Virus record (IMG/VR): IMGVR_UViG_3300020467_000058
Coordinates: 1 to 22,286 of that record
DNA: 22,286 nucleotides
Direction: 5' to 3' (one strand)
Origin: a virus
Shown here in pieces: positions 1-5,976 of the stretch (position 1 is its first letter; every line of letters begins with the position of its first letter). The translations under genes and the position numbers were made by a program. Below the pieces are notes generated by a model. That model was not told the origin of the DNA. It worked only from the letters and a program-made list of their open reading frames with translations, and searched no databases.

Positions 1-624
1 AAAGATCCAGTATCTGAGTACAACTCACAACTCTGGAACAATGGAACAGATGCAGGTAAAGATACTGCTCGTAAGCAAAAGCGTAAGCTAACTTACATCA
101 GCAATATCTACGTTGTAAAAGATCCAGCAAATCCTGAAAACGAAGGTAAGACATTCTTATACAAGTATGGTAAGAAGATCTTTGATAAACTAACTGCAGC
201 AATGCAGCCTGAGTTTGAGGATGAGGAAGCAATTGATCCATTCGATTTCTGGCAAGGTGCTAACTTCAAGTTGAAGGCAAAGAACGTTGCTGGTTATAGA
301 AACTACGACTCTTCTGAGTTCGCTGCTACTAGTGCTTTACTAGATGATGACGATGCGATGGAAGCAGTCTGGAAGAAGGAGCATTCCTTAGCAGAATTAG
401 TTGCTGCCGATCAGTTTAAGTCTTATGATGAACTCAAGACTCGTTTGAATAATGTTCTTGGCAATAAGCCAGTTCGTAATGATGCTGAAACTGTAGAGCA
501 AGAGTTTGAAGATGTTAAAGCATCTGCTCCTGTTGAGACGGTAGAATCAGTATCAAGATCTTCTGCTACAGAAGATGAAGATGATGATGCTATGTCATAC
601 TTTGCAAAATTAGCTGCAGACTAA
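1..624 (+). CDS. gp32: gp32 single-stranded DNA-binding protein (C-terminal part, 5' truncated)
   Basis: This is the 3' part of the T4-type gene 32 protein, which coats single-stranded DNA during replication, recombination and repair. The frame is open from base 1 with no start in the window, so about 207 codons are present; T4 gp32 has about 301. The visible part has core-like sequence (KQKRKLTYISNIYVVKDP, FLYKYGKKIFDKL, DPFDFWQGANFKLKAKNV, YRNYDSSEF), then a linker, then a very acidic tail with a run of Glu/Asp ending in AMSYFAKLAAD. An acidic C-terminal tail that contacts other replication proteins is characteristic of gp32. An internal ATG at 202 lies inside the core and is not a real start. 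It is the only replication gene in the window, is co-oriented with the hub genes but separated from them by a minus-strand block, and is followed by a strong terminator. Confidence 0.93.
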   Translation, partial: KDPVSEYNSQLWNNGTDAGKDTARKQKRKLTYISNIYVVKDPANPENEGKTFLYKYGKKIFDKLTAAMQPEFEDEEAIDPFDFWQGANFKLKAKNVAGYRNYDSSEFAATSALLDDDDAMEAVWKKEHSLAELVAADQFKSYDELKTRLNNVLGNKPVRNDAETVEQEFEDVKASAPVETVESVSRSSATEDEDDDAMSYFAKLAAD

Positions 625-663
625 TGAAAATCAAGCCTCTTAAACAGAGAGACTGAATACTGG

Positions 664-692
664 AAAGACTCACCTTCGGGTGGGTCTTTTTT
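664..692 (+). terminator. Rho-independent terminator after gp32
   Basis: An 11-bp stem (664-674 pairing with 679-689, including one T-G wobble) is closed by a TTCG loop flanked by C and G, the very stable UUCG tetraloop, and followed by a T run at 687-692. It starts 39 nt after the gp32 stop. On the minus strand the same hairpin lies just beyond the gp53 stop (696) but is followed by only three T residues, so termination in that direction would be weaker. Confidence 0.93.
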
Positions 693-695
693 ATG

Positions 696-1475
696 TTAGT
701 TTATAAATTTATTATTTTCAGTATTAATTAGATAATCATTTATATATTGAGTGTTTCTATCATATTTCATTATTCTTCTAAAATCATTTAGAAATTGTTG
801 AACATACTGTGGTCGTAATAGATCTATTTCTCTTTTATCTTCATTTATCCGTTGTTCGTATTCTTCATTAGTAATTGCTACATAAGGACTAATATGCTCA
901 ACATTTTCTGGAACGTAATTTACTTGATTTCTATAAAGAACTTTCCATACTTTTCCTACATTTTCTTTCGTTGTTTTATATCTTGCAGGACCATCAATTG
1001 TAAATTTAGTATGGATGGTATTACCCTCAAAATCTATTAAAGAATCAAGATGAGTTGTATTAATACTAGCATTAACCTGTTGACCTGCTGGCAAGATTAA
1101 TCTATTCTTATCATCTCTTACTTCAAGAGTTTCGTAGTGATGTACTTCAGTTTTGCTTGCTCCATACTTTTCATCAATAAATTGCCATAGATCTTGTGAT
1201 GATAATGGCCATTGATTTGTAATGTTTGTAATACCTGCACTGATAATAACTATAAAATCAAGATCAGGATCTCCATAATAATCTTCTGCTACCATTTCAG
1301 GTCTTGCTCCATCAGAGATTATAGACTTGTTAAACAACATTACATTTGCAGATAACCAATCTAATAATTTAGTGCTTCTGAATATATTTTTTATAATAAC
1401 AAAATCACCAGAAGAATTTTTTACATTTAATGGTGAAGGATAATTTATATTTGGTAGTTCTCTAAAATATCCCAT
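696..1475 (-). CDS. gp53: Baseplate wedge subunit gp53
   Basis: This 259-residue protein is the gp53-type baseplate wedge component, which joins wedges around the hub during tail assembly. Recognition rests on the order of motifs: an N-terminal 'I.R' segment (FVIIKNIFRSTKLLDWL), RPEMVAEDYYGDPDLDFIVIISAGI near residues 58-82 (in T4: RPEELANAIYGNP followed by a hydrophobic stretch), a central substituted region, and the C-terminal QQFLNDFRRIMKYD, which resembles the FMNDLIRIME end of T4 gp53. It is somewhat longer than T4 gp53 (about 196 residues). The start ATG overlaps the gp48 stop by one base (TAATG), so it is translationally coupled to gp48 and is the last gene of the leftward unit. Confidence 0.88.
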   Translation of the reverse strand: MGYFRELPNINYPSPLNVKNSSGDFVIIKNIFRSTKLLDWLSANVMLFNKSIISDGARPEMVAEDYYGDPDLDFIVIISAGITNITNQWPLSSQDLWQFIDEKYGASKTEVHHYETLEVRDDKNRLILPAGQQVNASINTTHLDSLIDFEGNTIHTKFTIDGPARYKTTKENVGKVWKVLYRNQVNYVPENVEHISPYVAITNEEYEQRINEDKREIDLLRPQYVQQFLNDFRRIMKYDRNTQYINDYLINTENNKFIN

Positions 1476-2701
1476 TAGTATCCAACTCCTGCTACTTGTT
1501 CGTAATCTTCTGCATATATTGGGTTAGTCTCCTTAAATTGCATTTGCAATCTAGTCTGTATAGGAGTTCCATCATGGTATGATGCCCAGTTACCACCACC
1601 AGTATAATCAACTGACATTTGTGCTAATGCACATGGCTTGAATGAATGTAAGAATGGATGGGGTTCACCTTTATGCATATATTTTAATAAGAATATATCA
1701 GGTGCTCCTAAGAATGCACCTGCATTTTTAGATCCAGCACCCCCATTATAACCACCACCAGCTTTAGCAGCCATTGATATTTTTAGATTTCTAATAATTT
1801 TCATTACTAGATCAGCTTCATCCTTTTCTCTAGGTGTAAATGTTACATCAAATGCAAATGATCTTAGGTTTACACCATCAAATAACATTTCTTTATTTGA
1901 GTTCAGAATTTGACCTGAAGCTCTTGACATTACACTATTAGTAGTTACGTTAGCACCAAATTGGTTAACTGCTAGTCCACCTATTGCTGCTTTAACTGCA
2001 TTTACTACTTTGTCACTACCTTCAAGACCCATTGATTTAAGATCAACACCACGAGTAATCATTTGGTTTATTACATCTAGACCAGCACCATAATTTTCTT
2101 CTTCAACTGCCCTTCCAGCAATATCTAAACCAGCTAGGGTGAATAAATTCATATTGCTTTCACCCCAAGTCACAGAAGTAGTATCACTTATTTTTTGTGG
2201 TATTGGTAATTCTACGAAAAATTTAGTGTACATAGCAAGATTTTTAATCCCTGCTCTGTATCTCCAGTCTAAAGATTTTCCCATTGAAAAATCTAGTTTG
2301 ACTTTATTACTTTTTTCTAATTGTGATTCTAATGAGTCTTCACCTTTTGATAATCCTCCAGCAGTTCCATCATCTCTTTTTCCACCAACCCATGCAGACA
2401 TTGCTTCTGTGTCGTCAGGTGGAACATATTTAACTGCTTGAATGAGTAAACTATCTTCTGTTCCGTCAGTACTTCTTTTTAATGGGTATGAATAATATTT
2501 GTCAGATAAATTTCCACCATATCCAGCTTTTCTTAAATTTCCAACTTGTGTTGCTAAATCTGTTTGTGCTGTATCTGCTCCAGTACCACTAGGAGTGTCT
2601 TGCGTAACAGCAGTTACTTCTGTTTCATTTCTTTTATCAAAGTCCCATCTATTACCAGTAACGAAATCTGCTGTTCCACCAATCCAACGTTTGATCCCCA
2701 T
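1475..2701 (-). CDS. gp48: Baseplate tail-tube cap gp48
   Basis: This 408-residue protein is called the gp48-type tail-tube cap, the piece between the central baseplate hub and the first tube ring. The N-terminus has a Trp-rich segment (RWIGGTADFVTGNRWDFDKR) and a low-complexity linker. The C-terminal half looks like the tube-fold part: NLRSFAFDVTFTPREKDEADLVMKII, then APDIFLLKYMHKG, then FKPCALAQMSVDYT and a final TRLQMQFKETNPIYAEDY. The order of an F-x-F/TPR strand, an 'I' helix and a late 'L.m.F.E...i' strand is shared by gp48/gp54/gp19-like proteins. It is upstream of and one base overlapping with gp53. A TATAAATA late-promoter motif lies 27 nt before the ATG. Assignment to gp48 rather than another tube-like protein rests partly on position next to gp53. 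Confidence 0.8.
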   Translation of the reverse strand: MGIKRWIGGTADFVTGNRWDFDKRNETEVTAVTQDTPSGTGADTAQTDLATQVGNLRKAGYGGNLSDKYYSYPLKRSTDGTEDSLLIQAVKYVPPDDTEAMSAWVGGKRDDGTAGGLSKGEDSLESQLEKSNKVKLDFSMGKSLDWRYRAGIKNLAMYTKFFVELPIPQKISDTTSVTWGESNMNLFTLAGLDIAGRAVEEENYGAGLDVINQMITRGVDLKSMGLEGSDKVVNAVKAAIGGLAVNQFGANVTTNSVMSRASGQILNSNKEMLFDGVNLRSFAFDVTFTPREKDEADLVMKIIRNLKISMAAKAGGGYNGGAGSKNAGAFLGAPDIFLLKYMHKGEPHPFLHSFKPCALAQMSVDYTGGGNWASYHDGTPIQTRLQMQFKETNPIYAEDYEQVAGVGY

Positions 2702-2728
2702 TATCGACCTATTCTAGTAGTATCCAGC

Positions 2729-2736
2729 TATTTATA
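2729..2736 (-). promoter_or_regulatory. Late promoter motif TATAAATA for gp48-gp53
   Basis: Read on the minus strand, positions 2736 to 2729 give TATAAATA, the perfect T4 late-promoter core, 27 nt before the gp48 ATG at 2701. The TAA stop codon of the upstream oxygenase gene (2734-2732) lies inside the motif. It would give gp48 and gp53 their own late transcript in addition to read-through from gp4. Confidence 0.7.
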
Positions 2737-3298
2737 TCTTTTTTTGTGGTTTATAGAATACTGCCCATCCAGTTGCAATATATTTTTTTCCTATGTTAGG
2801 TGTTACACCTTTATGTGGATGAGTCCATCCTGCGGACCATATAACACCCTTTCCTTGTTCTGCATTTACTGTAGTTTTTTGATATGGAAATTCAGTTCCA
2901 CATTCTGCATCATTTAAGTAGATCATCCATGCCATCATTCTATTTGGATAACTACTTGATTGTTCACAATGAGTAGCAAAATATCCTTGACCATCTTCAT
3001 ACTTTTGTATATTATACCAATTATCCATATGCCAATAATCACATTGTTTATCTAAGAATTTGTAAGTTTTTTTGATTCTTTTTGATAACTCGATTACGGA
3101 TGGCATTAATATATCATTATAAACTTTAGTTTTTGGATTTGCAAAATTGCAGTGGATATCTGTAGATCTTTTCTGTTCAGATACTTTATTTCTTCCAGTT
3201 GATCCTGCTTCACGTTTATCATCATTATCAAAAAGATCAATAATTTTCTCACATGATTCTTTCGATAAAATATTATGATATATTTCTAGACCGTGCAT
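2732..3298 (-). CDS. 2OG-Fe(II) oxygenase (prolyl/lysyl-hydroxylase type)
   Basis: A 2-oxoglutarate- and Fe(II)-dependent dioxygenase of the prolyl-4-hydroxylase superfamily, which hydroxylates a substrate using O2 and 2-oxoglutarate. Numbered from the chosen start, the proposed iron ligands are H110 and E112 (GYFATHCEQ) and H162 (THPHKG), with K171/K172 (IGKKYIATGW) positioned to bind the 2-oxoglutarate carboxylate. The GTEFP strand before the distal His is typical of the double-stranded beta-helix core. The first iron motif is HxE rather than the commoner HxD. The frame is open to an ATG at 3364, but that start overlaps the preceding gene by 35 nt and adds 22 residues with no domain match. 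The ATG at 3298 begins directly at the domain (LEIYHNILSKESCEKIIDLF), so 188 residues is preferred. No strong Shine-Dalgarno decides it. It sits between virion genes, so its substrate may be a phage structural protein; such oxygenases are frequent in cyanophages and their targets are mostly unknown. Confidence 0.85.
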   Translation of the reverse strand: MHGLEIYHNILSKESCEKIIDLFDNDDKREAGSTGRNKVSEQKRSTDIHCNFANPKTKVYNDILMPSVIELSKRIKKTYKFLDKQCDYWHMDNWYNIQKYEDGQGYFATHCEQSSSYPNRMMAWMIYLNDAECGTEFPYQKTTVNAEQGKGVIWSAGWTHPHKGVTPNIGKKYIATGWAVFYKPQKKI

Positions 3299-3329
3299 TG
3301 ATTCAAGTTCTGGTATTAACCCTATTCTA

Positions 3330-3737
3330 CTACGAATAGAGGAATTTAGCAAAAGGTATACCATCTAGATCGGTTAATTCTGAAAAGGTTATTTCATAAA
3401 GACCACCAATTACTTCATTCCAAGTATATTGACGATATGTATTCCAATGGTAATTAACACCACGAAATCCTTTCTCATAAACATCAGTAACTGCAACCAT
3501 TGGATGCATATCATATCTTAGATTGGGTGTTTTAGCTCTATAGAAGAACACATAAAACTTTCCTTCTTGTGGAGTTTTTCCACCTTCTGATAATGATTCT
3601 ATTATTTTCATCATTAAATCATCTGCACTCTCAGTTCCAACTAATTCATTAAGTATGTGAGATACTCTATTTCTTTCTTCTCTTGATTCTTTGAGTTTTC
3701 TTTTTTGACTTACTAGAAACGATTCTCTTCTTGCCAT
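3330..3737 (-). CDS. Conserved hypothetical protein, co-transcribed with gp4
   Basis: I do not recognise a named function. The 135-residue protein starts with a basic, charged helix (MARRESFLVSQKRKLKESREERNR) followed by a helical stretch to about residue 52. A beta-rich part then has the striking segments GKFYVFFYRAKTP, LRYDMHPMVAVTDVY and FRGVNYHW. An 'F-Y.P...YDxfPmv...GF.G.N.Hy' pattern is, from memory, seen in small proteins of other tailed phages, but I cannot name the family. Its ATG overlaps the gp4 stop by one base (TAATG), indicating translational coupling with the head-completion nuclease. Expression is late by position. A DNA-packaging or head-completion accessory role would fit the context but is a guess. 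Confidence 0.8.
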   Translation of the reverse strand: MARRESFLVSQKRKLKESREERNRVSHILNELVGTESADDLMMKIIESLSEGGKTPQEGKFYVFFYRAKTPNLRYDMHPMVAVTDVYEKGFRGVNYHWNTYRQYTWNEVIGGLYEITFSELTDLDGIPFAKFLYS

Positions 3738-4174
3738 TATTTAATTCCCAATTCTTTCTCTGTAATCACCTTAAATTCCCATTGACGATCTTTACAAAAG
3801 GATGTTGCTGCTTGCCATTTTGCTTGATTTTTTGCATATTCATATGCCTCATACAAATAACCTTTTGTTTGTCTTTTTGGTTTTTTGGGTGGACTACATT
3901 GTTTTAATGGTTTTACTTCTATGATATATTTTTTTATTGTCCCATTATTTTCTTTAACTTTCATATAAAAATCTGGAAAATATCTATGGAATTTATTATC
4001 TACAGGAGATTTGTATGGTAATGCTATTTCTTCACTTGCCCATTCTAAGACATTTTGATTATTATCACAGTAAACCATGAACTTTCGTTCCCATAATGAT
4101 CTAAAAACTATCTCTGTCGGATCACCTTTATACTTTTTAGGGTGAGATGGTCGATATTTTCCTTTATAAGCCAT
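3737..4174 (-). CDS. gp4: Head completion nuclease-like protein gp4
   Basis: This 145-residue protein is the T4 gp4 (gp50) head-completion protein, needed after DNA packaging for filled heads to join tails. The N-terminal basic motif YKGKYRPSHPKKYKGDPT and the FRSLWERKFMVYCD segment are typical. The core has a TnsA/PD-(D/E)xK-like nuclease arrangement: E29 in WER, D68 in FPDFY, and E86-V-K88 in IIEVKP, all spaced as expected for a metal-binding active site. The conserved SPVDNKFHRYFPDF segment sits in the middle. It is the first gene of the leftward unit, transcribed from a late promoter in the divergent region that starts directly at its ATG. No Shine-Dalgarno is evident before the start. 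Confidence 0.88.
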   Translation of the reverse strand: MAYKGKYRPSHPKKYKGDPTEIVFRSLWERKFMVYCDNNQNVLEWASEEIALPYKSPVDNKFHRYFPDFYMKVKENNGTIKKYIIEVKPLKQCSPPKKPKRQTKGYLYEAYEYAKNQAKWQAATSFCKDRQWEFKVITEKELGIK

Positions 4175-4182
4175 CTAAATAG
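4175..4182 (+). promoter_or_regulatory. Late promoter motif CTAAATAG for gp54
   Basis: CTAAATAG lies immediately after the gp4 start codon and 25 nt before the gp54 GTG. Late T4-like promoters consist of a single -10-type box of this kind. It is the left arm of a perfect inverted repeat (TCTAAATAG at 4174-4182, CTATTTAGA at 4199-4207). Confidence 0.65.
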
Positions 4183-4198
4183 AAATAATGTAATAAGA

Positions 4199-4206
4199 CT
4201 ATTTAG
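4199..4206 (-). promoter_or_regulatory. Late promoter motif CTAAATAG for gp4 operon
   Basis: On the minus strand positions 4206 to 4199 read CTAAATAG, 24 nt before the gp4 ATG at 4174. It is the mirror of the gp54 promoter, with the two boxes facing each other across 16 bp, so both predicted transcription starts fall inside the 4183-4198 spacer. Confidence 0.65.
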
Positions 4207-4207
4207 A

Positions 4208-5041
4208 GTGCCGACTCCAATACCAAAGAAGATATCACAAATTCTTCCAACATTTCAGAATGTTGCACAGAGTTCTCATTACCTAGTTAACTTTGGATTA
4301 CCTGGTGGTGGGATAAGAGACTACTTAAGAAGAAAGGGCGTTGACGATAGATTTGATCTTCGTGAAATTGGTTTACTTTGTAGTGCTGCAGTTTTACCTG
4401 GATCTAGTTTTGCAACTACTAATGCAATAGGTGAATACCAAGGTGTTATTGAAAAAGTACCACATACCAAAACATTTATTCAGATGCAACTAGAATTCTA
4501 TGTTGATAATGAATATAAATCATTAAAATTTTTAGAGCATTGGATGGAATATATTTCTGGTGGATCCGAAGCGGATAGCACCAGAGATGCTTATCATTTT
4601 AGAATGAATTATCCAAATTCATATAAATCAAATACTACAACTGTTACAAAGTTTGAGAAAAATTATAGACAGAGTATTGAATATGAATTTCGTGGTTTAT
4701 ATCCTTTAGATCTTACTTCTGTAAGAGTTGCATATCAAAACTCACAAGTATTGAAAGCAACTGCTGCATTTCATTATGATCGGTATATTTGTGGAAAAAC
4801 AAAAACATGGGATAAAGAAAGGGGAGTGGATCGTAACAATATGTCTACGACTAAATCTGCTTATCTTGACAAAAATAGATCTACTTGGAAGACTAGCGAT
4901 GCAGATCTAGGTTTAACCAAACCTGGTACTTTTACCGAATTAATTAATGCCAATGCACCAGGTAATAAAGAGTTGATGTCTTATGCTCAAAATCTAAAAA
5001 CTTATGATAATGATGGTGGTTGGTTTAACAAAAATATCTAA
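4208..5041 (+). CDS. gp54: Baseplate tail-tube initiator gp54
   Basis: A 277-residue protein of the gp54 type, the baseplate piece from which tail-tube polymerisation starts. The GTG at 4208 gives MPTPIPKKISQILPTFQNVAQ. The ATG at 4142 in the same frame would run through gp4 and both promoter boxes, so it is rejected. The tube-like fold is suggested by HYLVNFGLP near the start, CSAAVLPGSSFATT, EYQGVIEKVPH, and FIQMQLEFYVDNEYKSLKFLEHWMEYI, a pattern of 'PG...' loop, 'P' strand and 'F.vD.....fl..W...i' helix common to tail-tube proteins. A later FRGLYPLDLTSVRVAY strand continues it. It is the first gene of the rightward unit, preceded by a late promoter. The gp54 name follows fold and neighbours (gp26 next). 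Confidence 0.75.
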   Translation: MPTPIPKKISQILPTFQNVAQSSHYLVNFGLPGGGIRDYLRRKGVDDRFDLREIGLLCSAAVLPGSSFATTNAIGEYQGVIEKVPHTKTFIQMQLEFYVDNEYKSLKFLEHWMEYISGGSEADSTRDAYHFRMNYPNSYKSNTTTVTKFEKNYRQSIEYEFRGLYPLDLTSVRVAYQNSQVLKATAAFHYDRYICGKTKTWDKERGVDRNNMSTTKSAYLDKNRSTWKTSDADLGLTKPGTFTELINANAPGNKELMSYAQNLKTYDNDGGWFNKNI

Positions 5042-5042
5042 T

Positions 5043-5050
5043 CTAAATAG
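5043..5050 (+). promoter_or_regulatory. Late promoter motif CTAAATAG before gp26
   Basis: CTAAATAG begins one base after the gp54 TAA stop (5039-5041) and ends 21 nt before the gp26 ATG at 5072. Spacing and sequence match the promoter at 4175. Confidence 0.65.
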
Positions 5051-5071
5051 AGACACTGAACTGAGATTATT

Positions 5072-5791
5072 ATGCCTTTACCAAAAATTTCGACTCCTTC
5101 TTATGAGCTGGTTATACCATCTACAAAAAAGAAAGTTAAGTTTAGACCCTTTTTAGTTAAAGAAGAAAAAATTCTTATTTTAGCTATGGAGAGTCAGAAC
5201 AATAAACAGATTGCTAATGCAGTTAAAGATGTAATATCATCTTGCATTACGACTAGAGGAGTGAAAGTAGAAAATCTTGCAACATTTGATATTGAATATT
5301 TGTTCCTTAATATTAGAGGTAAATCTGTTGGTGAGGAAGTTGAAGTAACTATTACTTGTCCTGATGATGGAGAAACTAAAGTTCCGTCAACAATTAATTT
5401 GGATGAAATTAAAGTTATTCATGATCCAGAACATTCTAATATGATTAAATTAGATGATAATTATACATTATTGATGAAGTATCCTTCAATGGAGGAATTT
5501 ATTAAAACTAATTTTGGATCTATAGAGGGTGTTAGTGTTGATGATACCTTTAAGTTAATTGCAAGTTGTATAGATCAAGTTTATTCTGAAGAAGAATCTT
5601 GGGCATCTAGTGACTGTACTACTAAGGAATTGTCAGATTTTGTTGAGCAATTAAACTCAAAACAATTTAAGGAAATTGAACATTTCTTTGAGACTATGCC
5701 TAAGTTACAACATAAAGTAATGGTAACAAATCCTAATACTAAAGTTGAAAGTGAAGTTGTATTGGAGGGATTACAGAGTTTTTTCGAGTAA
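5072..5791 (+). CDS. gp26: Baseplate hub subunit gp26
   Basis: A 239-residue protein of the T4 gp26 family, needed for baseplate hub assembly. The strongest marker is the N-terminus: LPKISTPSYELVIPSTKKKVKFRPFLVKEEKILILAMES, whose 'YEL.lPST.k.vkyRPFLVKEEK.L..A.ES' signature is conserved across T4-like phages. The rest is mixed helix and strand with a cysteine-containing TCPDDGE turn (residues 99-105) and an acidic C-terminal half (SMEEFIKTNFGS, SDFVEQLNSKQFKEIEHFFETMPKL). A late-promoter box is placed 21 nt upstream, and the sequence gagattatt before the ATG offers a weak ribosome-binding site. The downstream gp51 gene begins two bases after the stop, as in the T4 order 26-51. Confidence 0.88.
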   Translation: MPLPKISTPSYELVIPSTKKKVKFRPFLVKEEKILILAMESQNNKQIANAVKDVISSCITTRGVKVENLATFDIEYLFLNIRGKSVGEEVEVTITCPDDGETKVPSTINLDEIKVIHDPEHSNMIKLDDNYTLLMKYPSMEEFIKTNFGSIEGVSVDDTFKLIASCIDQVYSEEESWASSDCTTKELSDFVEQLNSKQFKEIEHFFETMPKLQHKVMVTNPNTKVESEVVLEGLQSFFE

Positions 5792-5793
5792 GT

Positions 5794-5976
5794 ATGGCTC
5801 ATGAAGATCTTGAGTCATACTATAAGGTAAATTTTGCTCTGATACAGCACCATAAATATAGTTTAACAGAGCTAGAAAATATGATACCTTGGGAAAGAGA
5901 AATTTATCTTTCACTTTTACAACAATATATTGAAGAGGAGAATCTGAAACAACAACAAGAAGCAGGAATGAGTTAA
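5794..5976 (+). CDS. gp51: Baseplate hub assembly protein gp51-like
   Basis: A 60-residue, mostly helical protein: MAHEDLESYYKVNFALIQ, then HHKYSLTELENMIPWEREIY, then a Gln/Glu-rich C-terminal helix. The 'fF.LMQ.H.ySl.Ele.MlPWEReIYv.lL' type signature is carried by small proteins placed directly after gp26 in T4-like cyanophages and named gp51, the hub assembly catalyst; T4 gp51 itself is much larger (about 249 residues), so the relationship is partial and rests on gene order (26-51-27). The same PWEREIY pattern is also reminiscent of tail-assembly chaperones that bind tape-measure proteins, which would fit, since the next two genes look like tape-measure proteins. Its stop overlaps the next ATG by one base (TAATG). 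Confidence 0.7.
   Translation: MAHEDLESYYKVNFALIQHHKYSLTELENMIPWEREIYLSLLQQYIEEENLKQQQEAGMS

Noticed and set aside
664-692. Bidirectional terminator serving gp53 as well.
   Set aside because: On the minus strand the hairpin is followed by only three T residues, so strong termination of the gp53 transcript there is not supported.
3299-3364. A longer start (3364) for the 2OG-Fe(II) oxygenase.
   Set aside because: It overlaps the preceding gene by 35 nt and adds residues with no domain match. It is not excluded, since neither start has a clear ribosome-binding site.
4142-4207. An upstream in-frame ATG at 4142 for gp54.
   Set aside because: It would overlap the gp4 start region and run through both late promoter boxes. 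The GTG at 4208 leaves a normal promoter-to-start distance.
5851-5858. CATAAATA inside the gp51-like gene.
   Set aside because: It is about 118 nt from the next start and mid-gene, so treated as chance.
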